This document shows positions 50,201 through 60,960 of a DNA stretch of 64,000 nt, in pieces. A model generated the notes under the pieces. That model had not been told where the DNA came from and did no database searches. It saw only the letters and a list, made by a program, of their open reading frames with translations. Source of the DNA: Hevea brasiliensis. Lineage: Eukaryota > Streptophyta > Magnoliopsida > Malpighiales > Euphorbiaceae. A program made the position numbers and the translations under genes. The stretch is taken from the NCBI RefSeq assembly GCF_030052815.1, contig NC_079495.1, positions 44,025,651-44,089,650 of the forward strand, read 5' to 3'. Position 1 is the first letter of the stretch; each line of letters opens with the position of its first letter.

Positions 50201-51421
50201 AAGCCCAGAAATGGCCAGAACCAAGTCAAATCGCTTGCACAAGTTCGGGTACCAAAACTGCCAGAACTAAAAGTGACATAAAATTGACCAAATTTTGCAC
50301 TAAAGGTGCAATCTATCTAGCTTTAGTAAATTGATCATACCAAATAGGCCAACTTTCATGTAGAAATGTTATCAAAATTTTGCCTAGAAACTAACCTTAA
50401 AAATTGACCAAATTTTGCACTAAAGGTGCAATCTGTCCAGCTTTAGTTAATTGATCATATCTTGGTCTATATAACTCAGAATGACCTGAAATTTTGCCCC
50501 GAGTGCAATAAGACATAGAGCTACAATTCCTATGTAGATACCAAAGCCCAGAAATGGCTAGAACCAAGTCAAATAGCTTGCACAAGTTCGGGTACCAAAA
50601 CTACCAGAACTAAAAGTGACCTAAAATTGATCAAATTTTGCACTTAAGGTGCAATCTATCTAGCTTTAGTAAATTGACCATATCTTGGTCTATATAACTC
50701 AGAATGACTTGAAATTTTGCCCCGAGTGCAATAAGACATAGAGCTACAATTCTTATGAAGACACCAAAGCCCAGAAATGGCCAGAACCAAGTCAAATCGC
50801 TTGCACAAGTTCGGGTACCAAAACTGCCAGAACTAAAAGTGACCTAAAATTGACCAAATTTTGCACTAAAGGTGCAATCTGTCTAGTTTTAGTAAATTGA
50901 TCATATCTTGGTCTATACAACTCAGAATGACCTGAAATTTTACCCTGAGTACAATAAGACATAGAGCTACAATTCTTATGAAGACACCAAAGCTCAGAAA
51001 TGGCCAGAACCAAGTCAAATAGCTTGCACAATTTCGGATACCAAAACTGCCAGAACTAAAAGTGACCTAAAATTGACCATATTTTGCACTAAAGGTGCAA
51101 TCTATTTAGCTTTAGTAAATTGATCATATCTTGGTCTATACAATTCAGAATGACCTCAAATTTTTCCCCGAGTGCAATAAGACATAGAGCTACAATTCCT
51201 ATGAAGACACCAAAGCCCAGAAATGGCCAAAACCAAGTCAAATAGCTTGCACAAGTTTGGGTACCAAAACTGCCCGAACTAAAAGTGACCTAAAATTGAC
51301 CAAATTTTGCACTAAAGGTACAATCTATCCAGCTTTAGTAAATTGACCATATCTTGGTCTATACAACTCAGAATGACCTGAAATTTTGCCCCGAGTACAA
51401 TAACACATAGAGCTACAATTT
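47253..51421 (+). repeat. 223-bp satellite with 566-bp higher-order repeat
   Basis: The marker GCACTAAAGG or GCACTTAAGG occurs at 47271, 47494, 47717, 47837, 48060, 48283, 48506, 48729, 48952, 49174, 49294, 49508, 49731, 49851, 50074, 50297, 50417, 50640, 50863, 51086 and 51309. Intervals are 223 bp (occasionally 222 or 214) or 120 bp. Four truncated 120-bp units (from 47717, 49174, 49731, 50297) contain a copy of the LTR sequence just left of the array (ACCAAATAGGCCAAC), making a 223+223+120 = 566-bp higher-order unit. The array stops inside a unit at about 51421. Confidence 0.95.
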
Positions 51422-52386
51422 TGCTTCTTTGACTAGAAGCTAAAAACCAAGAAAAATAAGACATTAAGCTAGACCAATCTAGCACACTAAAATTGAGAAT
51501 TTGACATTTACATACAATGATGCTTGAAGCAATTTGGCAATGAATGCCAACTTGTAAAAATGGTAAATTGCACTATACTGGTAGCATATTGAAATACAAA
51601 TTGTGACATGTTGATACTAGAATCAACTTATGCATGATGTATGAAAAGGTCAACATTTTCATTGACCAGTGAATTGTATAATGACCAGTAAACCCTAAAA
51701 ATAAATATTTAATCTTGTAATATGCCCTAGTTTGCCTAGTTGACTAGTTTGGATAGGTTGGCATGCCAATAGGATTCTGACAGCTGTTCTGTAAATGACT
51801 TTACATCATATTGTGTTTTATGGCTTATTATGCCATGTATGATTTTAATAGCCTATGGCTATACAAATTGTGTTATTATACTCGGCTAAATGCCTGATTG
51901 ATTATATGGCTTTTTAGCCACACTGTTTGCACATCGAGAGATACTTTATGACCGATGGTGTGACGGCTCGAGGTACTAGGTACCCAGTGTTAGTATATCC
52001 GTTTATCCAGTCTAGTCAGTGTATAGGCTACACGGGCAGTCAATTAAAATTTTATTCAATTCAGACAGTTAAGTTAAGTATAATGAAATTTCAATACAAT
52101 TAAATTAAGTATTGAATGAATGAGTAAAAGAATTTAGCAAAAGAAATATAACAAAAATATAAATTGCAGAACCGTAGAGACTTGAAATACAATATAGTTA
52201 GAATAATTTGTATACTGGGTAGTATTACTAAAAAGTTATAAACTAAGCACTTCCAAAGAGGAACAAACTAGTATATAAGATTGTTGATACTAGAAATACC
52301 ATACCAAATTAAATTGATTCCTAAGTATCTAAATTATGATTTATTTCTTTCTTTATTTGTATATATTATTTCTTGTTATACTATTG

Positions 52387-52433
52387 CACCACTAAGCAGA
52401 AATGCTTAGCGCGATGGAATTGCTTCCTCGTGC
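52387..52433 (+). other. LTR double hairpin (B type, GAAA loop)
   Basis: Hairpin 1 is CTAAGCA / GAAA / TGCTTAG, a GNRA tetraloop. Hairpin 2 is GCGCGATGG against CCTCGTGC with a one-base bulge. Confidence 0.65.
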
Positions 52434-52701
52434 AGGTACTGAAGGTAAAACCAGTAGACTGTCGACTGAGATTTTTGGAGTTCAGATCTGCAGAAGTGTT
52501 AGAAGAGTTCAAGGTTGTCACCTCCTCAGCAATGCATGTAGATAGGGCTCATTTTAAGCATGTTTTCTAATCTGTACATTATAATCACTGCTTATATTGT
52601 AATGTGAATTAGTAACTGTAATTTTGTTTGTATATCCTATACTTGACAAATTTATGTACTTAATTGGCAAATTATATACGTTAATAAAATATAAAATTTA
52701 T

Positions 52702-53061
52702 TGATGCATCCCACATCGGTTCTGTAGGGAGGTCTTGGATGTTATATATATGGGTTTGCAAACCTCCCTTTGTGAGCTAGCTTTTGAGGTGGAGTTAGGC
52801 AGGTTCATATCATTTGGTATCAGTGCCTCACTCTATATGGGTCGGTGGGCCATGTACAAAGGTTCCCTGACGTTCTTCGGGAGAAGTTGGACTGAACGAG
52901 TCATGACCCCAGTTGCTTCACGAGGATGTTCAGTCTAAAGGGGTCAGGAATGATGCGTCCCACATCAGTTCTGCAGGGAGGTCTTGGATGTTATATATAT
53001 GGGTTTGCAAACCTCCCCTTGTGAGCTACCTTTTGAGGTGGAGTTAGGCAGATTCATATCA
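52702..53061 (+). mobile_element. TRIM (miniature LTR retrotransposon), TSD TTTAT
   Basis: A complete 360-bp element with 111-bp direct terminal repeats (52702-52812 and 52951-53061) that start TGATGC and end ATATCA, flanked by exact TTTAT (52697-52701 and 53062-53066). The 138-bp internal part has a PBS variant TGGTATCAGTGCC (52815-52827) and a purine tract AAAGGGGTCAGGAA before the second LTR. It has no coding capacity and needs proteins from another element. Terminal repeats differ at a handful of sites. Confidence 0.95.
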
Positions 53062-53484
53062 TTTATGATATCTGAGTTGATTATGTAATCATAATGGTTC
53101 TAAATGAGATTGAGTTTGAGAAATTGTTGAGAATGCTTTGAGACAATCCAAGTTATGAATTTGAGTATATATTGAAATTATTTTTGGCAGGTTCAGAAGA
53201 ACTGTTAGTCCAAATTACTGCCGGCACTCTGTTGGATTGTCATTTAAATTTTTGAATTTTCCAAATTAGTCAGATTTTGATAAATAGTAAAAATAGCCTA
53301 AACCTCAGATAAAGTTTTTGAATAAGTAAATCTAGAACTATAATGAAATTAGATAAGATCAGGTGCTCCAGCACTCCATGTGACACGTCTTGCTCAGCTA
53401 CACTGTAGATAGGGTGAGGGGTGTTACATTGGCCCTTTCAGAAGTTGCATTATTATGTTGTGTACTGTGCACAATGATCTGACT

Positions 53485-54429
53485 TGATGAGGAACTGGTT
53501 GCACCAATTCCACACCAAGGGCCAATAACTAGAGCAATGGCTAAGAAGCTTCAAGGCTTTGGTGCATAAGCACATCACTAAGTCCAACCTCTTGCAAGTA
53601 TTCGGTTTGGACTTGGAAGAGGGAAGCCAACCTTGCTGTACATTCCTTTGCATATTTGAGGAGTCAAGAGACCAAGTGGCATTCGTCCATGGTGGCATAC
53701 ATGTGGCAGCCATGTCAGCAAGTCCATCCTAGTTGGCATCTATTGTGGCGCCCAGGTGGAGTGTCTAGGTGGCAGCACAATTGGCAGTCCATCTCCACCA
53801 ACCTTTTAAAGATGCTTTTGTCCATTTTGCAAAGATTGGAAGCCATAACTTTGTCCAAGAGCTCCAGCCATGCTTCAACTATTTATAGGAAAAGAAAAGT
53901 TAATACTTTTAGCTTCAAGACAAAACATCTTTTTTCAGATTGTCTCTCATTTGTAGCCTGCCAAATCTGACCTTCCTATTAATGTTTGAACTTTGTATCT
54001 ATTTTTAGGAGAGATTGGTGTATTAACCAAGACTTGCACATGTCCCATGGTTGTTGAAATGTCTTGGCAGAATACACCAACCCATATTTCTACCTTCATT
54101 TGTTTCATTTTGGGGATATAATTCACATGGTAATTTTTTTTTAGCAAAATTACTGGAGCTTTGCTTGAAAGTTCTTCTTAGAACTCTCTCTATTTTTCTT
54201 AGCAAATTCTTGCCTTAATTTGTTAAGTTTTATTATATGTTCAAGGTTGTTCATCAGCATAGGTGAATTGGTCTTGTTCTTGGCTGTCTTTCTTGGGAGT
54301 TATATTTTCAGTTCTCCATCTTCAAGGTGAAGGGTTGAAGGTTCAAGGGAGTTTCTTGGCTTGTTTTAAAGACAGTCCTTTGGTCTTTCTTCTTAGTGGA
54401 ATTAGCAACTAAGGGTAGAAACCATATCA
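53485..54429 (+). mobile_element. Solo LTR of an unrelated family (945 bp)
   Basis: Unlike the surrounding LTR sequence, this insert begins TGATGAGGAACTGG and ends ACCATATCA, i.e. TG...CA. It is flanked by TGACT (53480-53484) and TGACC (54430-54434), 4/5 match. The flanks rejoin exactly to the sequence expected from LTR C (region 3803-3900 reversed). Strand is arbitrary. No other member of the family is in the window and no gene is recognised in it. Confidence 0.7.
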
Positions 54430-54430
54430 T

Positions 54431-54495
54431 GACCTCCCCGACCATAGGGAGTTAGAATCTCGATCCGACCTCCCCGACCATAGGGAGTTAGAATC
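54431..54495 (+). repeat. Tandem pair of 36-bp hairpin repeat
   Basis: Two copies of a unit beginning GACCTCCCCGACCATAGGGA, start-to-start 36 bp; each can fold CTCCC against GGGAG. Counterpart of 3803-3872. Confidence 0.75.
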
Positions 54496-54825
54496 ACCCC
54501 GAAGATGGCCCTTTTGGATTAGTCTTGCATAGTTTGTGAGATAAAGAATGGGTTTTGATTGATAAGAAATTGTGATTTTAATTAAGATTGTGCACAAATG
54601 ATTTTGTTAAAATAATTGTTTATTTCCATAATTGCAGGAATTATTTTTATTGTTCAGTTGTGATTTGACAAATTGAAATTTTGATCAAGGTTATTTTAAC
54701 AAGTGACTATTATTATTGGCAATGAAAATTTTGACATTTGGAAATTGGTTAAATTTCGAGATTCTAAAATTTTTGGTATAATTATTATTAATGTATATTG
54801 TATTACATTTTAAATTATAGTTGTG

Positions 54826-54870
54826 CACCACTGAGTTCACCACTCAGTGATAGCTTTGTATGCTGTCGCA
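54826..54870 (+). other. LTR double hairpin (A3/C type)
   Basis: Hairpin 1 is CACTGAGT / TCACC / ACTCAGTG. Hairpin 2 is GTGATAGC...GCTGTCGC. Confidence 0.6.
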
Positions 54871-55562
54871 AGTGAGAATAGAGATAGAGCAGTTGAGTGA
54901 GATTCCTGCAACTGCACCTTGAAGACTACTTGTGACTAGCCTCGGGTATATTATAGGTATACCCTTGTATATTAGATTTTGATTATGCATGTAAATATAT
55001 GTGTGTAAATTATTTGAGCAGTTGTACAAAAACTCTTGTAACATTATTTTGGTATGTAATGAAATGTAAATTATTGTAATGTTTAAACTTATTTTTGAGT
55101 TTTGTAATGAATGTAAATTAATTTTTCTTTAGTGGAATATGAATGACGTCATTTAATATTTTTTTTTGAAGAAAATTGAATTGAGAATTGTTTTGAATTA
55201 TGGAGTTGGGAGAAATGATATTGATTTGTATTGTGGAAGTGGTTGATTTTGATGAAATTAATTATTGGAAGTGTTTTTACAAGTGTTTGAAGAATTATTT
55301 TTCCTAAATATAGACGGCACTTTGACGAAAATTTTTCAAAATTTGCGTAAAAATAAAAATGTACAAAAATTTTAACTAGCCTTTAAACTTCAAGTAAAAG
55401 TTTTTAATTCCTACCAAAAGTGCTTGCCACCTTCAAAAAGTAAGAAAATTGTTTTAAAATCCCTTGTAGTATATTTAATGGGTTACCGGTAGGCGAATTA
55501 TGATAATTCATTAGATGTACTATGGGATCATGTTACATCTTACTGAGGGGTAGCGTGTGACG

Positions 55563-55838
55563 CATGAAGTCTATTCCCCATACATCAAACAATTCTATCT
55601 CAAGTATACCATGCAGTGGCATTTCATTCCTTCTTGAACTGTTACTTGTTCTTTGGCATTGATCACAAGCTAGCACAAAGGATCTTACATCCTTAAACAA
55701 ATATGACCAGTAAAACCCTGCTTGCAAAATCTTAGCTGTGGTTTTTGAGGTGCCGAAGTGTCCTCCATATAGTGATGAATGGCAGTGATGAATAACACTT
55801 TCCATATCTTTCTCTGGTATACATCTTCTTATCAGCAC
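55563..55838 (-). pseudogene. Athila integrase N-terminal part
   Basis: The H2C2 zinc-binding domain of gypsy integrase is visible: HHCHSSLYGGHFG, then KILQAGFYW, and CDQCQRTSN. It is followed by the start of the catalytic core, DVWGIDFM, whose Asp would be the first of the D-D-E triad. The core is truncated there because the A3 LTR starts at 55562, so only the first about 90 residues remain. The upstream frame toward RNase H (55839-56132) is broken by stops and is open only in short pieces. Confidence 0.88.
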
Positions 55839-56132
55839 ATCATTACACCTCTTGTACAGTAGAGGTTCCTCTCATATGTAATATCTCACATCATGTAGGA
55901 ATTTCTTCCTTCGCTGATAAGTCATGTTTAGAGGCAGTATCCTACACACAAGAAAATTAACAAAGTCAGTGTACCATAGAGCCTTAGAGAATGCAAGTAA
56001 TTGCTCATCAGGAAATGAATCATCAATTGGAAAATCTTCAAAGTCCTCTGTGTACTCCAGTTTTAGTCTGGAAAGATGGTCATCTACTACATTTTTGGAT
56101 CCTTTTTTGTCCTTGATTTCAAGGTTAAATTC

Positions 56133-57210
56133 TTATAGGAGTAGAATCCATCGAATCAGCCTTGGTTTTGCTTCCTTCTTGTTCAAAAGGTACCGGATTG
56201 CAGCATGATCTGTGAATACAATGACTTTTAACCCAATGAGGTAAGATCTGAACTTATTCATTGTAAACACCACTGCTAGGAATTCCTTCTCTGTGGTGGC
56301 ATAATTGATTTGTGCATCATCGAGTGTCTTGCTAGCATAATAAATAGCATGGAGCTTTTTATCTTTTCTTTGCTCGAGCACTGCTCCAACTGCAAAGTCA
56401 CTCGCATCACACATCACTTCGAATGGTAGCTCCCAATTTGGTGGCTGCATTATTGGTGCTGATATCAGGGCTTCTTTAATCCTGTTAAAGGAGACAATGC
56501 AATTTTCATCAAAATCAAAGGGAACATCTTGACTTAATAAGTTGGTAAGTGGCTTAGCTATTTTGGAAAAGTCCTTGATGAATCTTCTGTAGAATCCTGC
56601 ATGTCCCAAAAAACTTCGCACTCCCTTGACTGATGTAGGTGGTGGCATGTTTTCAATGATCTCAATTTTTACCTTATCAACTTCAATTCCTCTTTCTGAT
56701 ATCAAATGTCCCAGAACTATGCCTTCCCTTACCATGAAGTGGCATTTTTCCCAATTTAGGACCAGGTTTGATTCTTCACATCTTTACAACACCTTAGATA
56801 AATTAGCTAGGCAATCATCAAAAGTAGTTCCATAGACAGAAAAATCATCCATAAAAACTTCTATGATATCTTCAATATAATCAGAAAAGATAGCCATCAT
56901 GCATCTTTAAAAGGTAGCAAGGGCATTACAAAGACCAAAAGGCATTCTCCTATATGCAAATGTTCCATAGGGACAAGTGAATGTTGTCTTTTCTTAGTCT
57001 TCTAGGTGAATAAGAATTTGAAAGAATCCCGAATACCCATCTAGATAACAAAAATAAGAGTGTTTCACTAACCTTTCTAACATTTGGTCAATGAAGGGGA
57101 GAGGAAAATGGTCTTTTCTGGTAGCACTGTTCAATTTCCTATAATCTATGCACATTCACCAACCAGTGACTACTCTAGTTGGGATTAGTTTGTTGTTTGC
57201 ATTTTGGATA
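56133..57210 (-). pseudogene. Athila reverse transcriptase (second part) and RNase H
   Basis: The catalytic box reads IEVFMDDFSVYG near 56838-56860, so the FMDD aspartates are intact. Upstream, CIDYRKLN and FIDQMLERL occur near 57060-57150, but a TGA replaces Arg after VTGW and a TAA lies in the TFQRCMMAIF block (a possible CAA to TAA). ORF 56133-56735 has [17 protein letters not shown], then [21 protein letters not shown] (connection) and RNase H motifs: [36 protein letters not shown] and [13 protein letters not shown]. The domain order is normal for gypsy Pol. The first part of the RT lies across the solo LTR at 60671-60960. Confidence 0.92.
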
Positions 57211-57822
57211 ACAGTTGTAACACCCCTCACCCGTCTACAGTGTAGCCGAGTAAGGCGTGCCACACAGCGTGCCAGAGCACCTAGTCTGTGATTATCTTAT
57301 TTTCTGAATACTCAATTTGATTTAGGAAATTGTTGTGTGAAATTTATATCATGATTATTTATTATTTTATGTTTTGATAAAACTGAGTGTTGCAAAATTT
57401 TTAACAAAAATCTGGTAAAGTGTCGTCTATAAATTGGACAAACAGTCCTTTTGCACCTGTTAAAAACAGTCTTAATATAGTATTCTTAAAATTACAATTT
57501 CATTAACTGTCTCAATTTCTCAGTAAAGTCAATAGACTTTCACAGTCATTAAACAGTTCCATAATACAGTTCATAATAATTCAAATATATCCAGAAAATC
57601 TTCATGTTATTTAATATGTACAAAATACTACAAACTTTAGAGCTTTCATAATATTACAAAATACAAAGCCAAATTTCAAAATACAACAAAAGTATAAAAT
57701 ACAAGATATCCTAAGTCCTACCATGTATGTAATGCAGTGCAGATGACTCTGTACTCTTGTGCAGATCTGATGTCTTACCTGGTCGTAGGTCTGCTGGGCT
57801 CCCCAGCTGTGTCTCCAATACC

Positions 57823-57868
57823 TACGCGTTACAAAAGCAATGCGCTAAGCAATTTTGCTTTGTGGTGC
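57823..57868 (-). other. LTR double hairpin (B type, degenerate)
   Basis: On the minus strand, hairpin 1 is CAAAGCA / AAAT / TGCTTAG and hairpin 2 is GCGCATTGC against GTAACGCGT, with extra mismatches. Confidence 0.45.
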
Positions 57869-58689
57869 CAATTATAAAGAGAAATAAACTAAATAAAATT
57901 AATGAATTGTTTATGAATATATGACATCGATATTCTTTATAGTTGTTGATTCTCTTTTATTTGCTAACATTTCATTTTTGCTAATTTTTGGTGGTGCTGC
58001 ATGTTAGTAAACTGGATTTAGCTATTTGAATTTAATAGTGCTTAAATTAACTGGCCGTGTACCCTATATACTGACCAGACTAGATAAACGGATATACTGA
58101 CACTGGGTATATAGTACCTCGGGTCATCACACCATTGGTCACAAAGTATCTCCTAGTGTGCAAATAGTGTGGCTAAAAAGCCATATAATAAATATGGCGG
58201 TAAGCCAAGTATAATAACACAATACATACGCCGTAGGCTATTAAAGTCACAGTGCAGCATAATAAGCCGTAAAAACACAGTATGGCATGAAGCCATTTAC
58301 AGAACAGCTGTCATAATTCTATTGGCATGCCAAACTATCCAAACTAGTCAACTAGGCAAACTAGGACACATTACAAATTAATTGTTTAATTCTTCATTTT
58401 TTGAGTTTACTAGTTATCATGTAATTCACAAGTCAATGTAAATGTTGACCTTTTTAGGTACTATGGATAAGTTGATTCTAGCATCAACATGTCACAATTT
58501 GTAATTCAATATGCTGCCAATATAGTGCAATTTACCATTTTTACAAGTTGGCATTCATTGCCAAATTACTTCAAGCATCATTGTATGTAAATGTCAAATT
58601 CTCAATTTTAGTATGCTAGATTCTTCTAGCTTAAAGTCCTATTTCTCATGGTTTTTAGCTTCTGGTCAAAGAAGCAAAATTATATCTCT

Positions 58690-58925
58690 ATGTCTTATTG
58701 AACCTTTGGCAAAATTTCAGGTCAGTCTGAGTTGTATAGACCAAGATATGGTCAATTTACTAAAGCTGGACAGATTGCACCTTTAGTGCAAAATTTGGTC
58801 AATTTTAGGTCACATTTAGTTCTGGCAGTTTTGGTACCCGAACTTGTGCAAGCTATTTGACTTGGTTTTGGCCATTTCTGGGCTTTGGTGTCTTCATACG
58901 AATTGTAGCTCTATGTCTAAGCTAT
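58690..58925 (-). repeat. Single copy of the 223-bp satellite unit
   Basis: On the minus strand this matches the satellite unit of 47253-51421 across its length, including GCACTAAAGGTGCAATCTG, the CAAGTCAAATAGCTTGCAC block and the CCAGAAATGGCC block, once only, in the homologous LTR position. Confidence 0.88.
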
Positions 58926-60670
58926 CCATGGTAAAAATTTTAGGTCATTTGGACCTGTTTTGAGTGAGTTATGGTCATCCTAATGACTACTGTTCATATG
59001 GTAAAAAATCTGGGTTTGCAAGGTTGCCATTCTGGATTTTGTCATTTTTAAGGTCAGTTTCTAAGTAGAATTTTGGCAATATTTCTACACGAAAGTTGGC
59101 CTATTTGGTGTCTAGTTTCACCCCCCATTGGCCTCATACCAATTGGGTTCACAGTTTTGCACTTATGACCTAATTTAGGTGCTGCCAACACACACAACCT
59201 GCATTTGAACATTACACTTCCAATTTTGACAATCCTCCTCCTCCCAGTACTTCAACATTCAATCATAGAACTTCTATATATATTATACACAATTCCAGCA
59301 AGCATTTTGGGAGAACACTCAAGTGCTCAATGCATACAATACACCATTCAAGTTCAACATTTACTTCTACCAAAATTCAACATACCTCAATATCAATATT
59401 ACACATACACTTCCATGGCAATTACACATGCTGCCCACAACTTAACACCATGACATCTCATTAATAAATTACATAAACTCACATAAAATTTCATAATATT
59501 ATAGGCTGCCAAACATGGCAGTTTACCAAATCATCAAAGTCCCATTTTCAAACCTTTAATTCAAGCACTAACATGTATATACTTGGACATTAACCTACTA
59601 TAACTTCCATTTGAGTTAATCAACCTTGATTCCCATCCATTAGAGGTAAGAAAAACTCATATACAACAAACTTTCATGGCTGCCGAAAATGGACAAGTTC
59701 ATATCTCAATATTTCCTTCCTTTCTCTTCACCAAATTACTCACCTCAACCTAAACACAAGGTTTACTAAAGCAAGGGAGAGGATTTGGACACTTACCTCT
59801 TGAGAGCTTCCTTTAAACTTCACCAAATCTTCTTTTTCTTGTTGCCTATGGCTTTCCCAAGTTGAGTATGCAAAGTTTAATGAAGAAACCAAGTGGAAAG
59901 GAGGCTTGGAATGGGAGTGCATGGAGCTTGGACAAATTCAGCCATGGGAGCTTCAATGGTGTTTTCCATTCGGCTGGTTGTGTTCTTGAGGTTGAAGATG
60001 ACTAATTCTGCCCACAAATGACTTAAATAGGTGTCCCAAGGCTTGAGTTAGTGGAGCACTAACTTGAATTAATAATTCATTAATCTTAATTTTCTTAATT
60101 TGCTCATTTATCTCAATTTTTTCACTATTTACATAATGTATCTCATTTTTATTTTTCATGACATTTCTAAAGTGTAATATCATTTATTTTTAATAGAAAT
60201 TGAGGTCAAAAGGCAACCCTAGGTGTCAAATGACTAAAATGCCCCTCTTCCGGTTGTATTCCCAATTTTTCAATAACACCAAATTTTTATCTGTTTCTCG
60301 ATTTTTCATTTTTCTTTATACTAATTTATTAATTTTTCTTTGATATTTTTAGTGTTAATTATATTTCAATAAACCTTTAATTGTGTCTTGAAATTTAATT
60401 TTGAGAGTTCCCCACGGTCTTGGGGTTAACAATTTCCTTCGCGGTGCGGTTACCCATCGCTGCGGTGTTGGCTCGTTTAACTTAGTTTCATTTTCTCTCT
60501 TTTATTTTTTTTTAATTTTTCTTGTATTTTATTTTTATTTATTTCATCATTATATGTCTGTTCACTATCACTGAAGTGTAGTTCCAGACATCCTGACTTG
60601 CCCGGACTGACATTAGGTCACCGGAGCAATAGAACATACAGAACACATACAATGGGGATGTTACAACAGT

Positions 60671-60960
60671 TGTCCCACCTTTCTTAGGAGCTACATGTAC
60701 TGGACTAACCGATTTACTATCAAAAATTGGGTATATGATACCCTCATCTAATAGTTTTAAATTTCTTTCTTGACTACTTCTTTCATGTTTGGGTTAAGTC
60801 TTCTTTGGTGTTCGATAGTGGGTTTACTGTTTTCTTCCATGGGTATCCTATGCATGCAAATTGAAGGGTTGATTCCCTTCAGGTCTTCTATTTTATACCC
60901 TATGGCTTTGTTATGGATCTTAAGTTCTCTTAACAATTTTTCCTCTTCTAACTTAGACAA
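60671..60960 (-). pseudogene. Athila reverse transcriptase, first part
   Basis: Minus-strand frame with AIGYKIEDLKGINPSICMHR, EHQRRLNPNMKEVVKKEI, then (after a short frame disruption) GIIYPIFDSKSVSPVHVAPKK up to the solo LTR insertion. These are the N-terminal fingers of a gypsy RT in Athila style. It continues at 57210 with QNANNKLIPT. Two reading pieces are separated by frame errors near 60757. Confidence 0.88.

Larger units (their letters stand above)
45473..53428 (+). mobile_element. Giant solo LTR (7,956 bp) with satellite and TRIM inside
   Basis: From TGTAACATCC at 45473 to GGGTGTTACA at 53428, flanked by TTGGT (45468-45472) and TTGGC (53429-53433), a 4/5 TSD match. Host A3 LTR sequence resumes after it. 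Its 5' and middle parts resemble LTRs C and 57216-60665; the 3' end is B type. The normal LTR length (about 3.4 kb) is more than doubled by the satellite at 47253-51421, and a TRIM adds 365 bp. No coding region; the many short minus-strand frames are satellite artefacts. Confidence 0.88.
32680..55562 (+). mobile_element. Family-A3 3' LTR, split into four pieces over 22.9 kb
   Basis: Starts TATAACACCCC (first G changed to A) at 32680 and ends GTGTGACG at 55562. Pieces are 32680-33802, 43824-45472, 53429-53484 and 54430-55562, interrupted by copia (33803-43823), a solo LTR (45473-53428) and a small solo LTR (53485-54429). Rejoined it is about 3.9 kb. The 5' part matches the 7266-10918 LTR; the 3' part (from about 45000) matches LTR C. 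The right flank is Athila integrase sequence, so A3 inserted there; CATGA (55563-55567) is the presumed TSD. Confidence 0.82.
57216..60665 (-). mobile_element. Solo LTR in Athila RT, TSD ACAGT
   Basis: A 3,450-bp minus-strand LTR from TGTAACATCC (60665) to GGGGTGTTACA (57216), flanked by exact ACAGT (57211-57215 and 60666-60670). Removing it and one TSD restores the Athila RT reading around KKGGTTVIQN. Its 5' part resembles LTR C and the giant LTR; the 3' end is B type. It holds one copy of the satellite module (58690-58925) and serves as the unexpanded reference for the giant LTR. Confidence 0.93.

Noticed and set aside
47245..51031. Seven near-identical minus-strand frames of 62-79 residues starting MCKLFDLVL
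   Set aside because: They are one frame of the 223-bp satellite read repeatedly; period and sequence follow the DNA repeat, with no domain and no independent support as a protein family.
52735..52938. 67-residue frame across the TRIM
   Set aside because: Runs from a terminal repeat through the PBS and internal part; TRIMs carry no gene and the residues show no motif.
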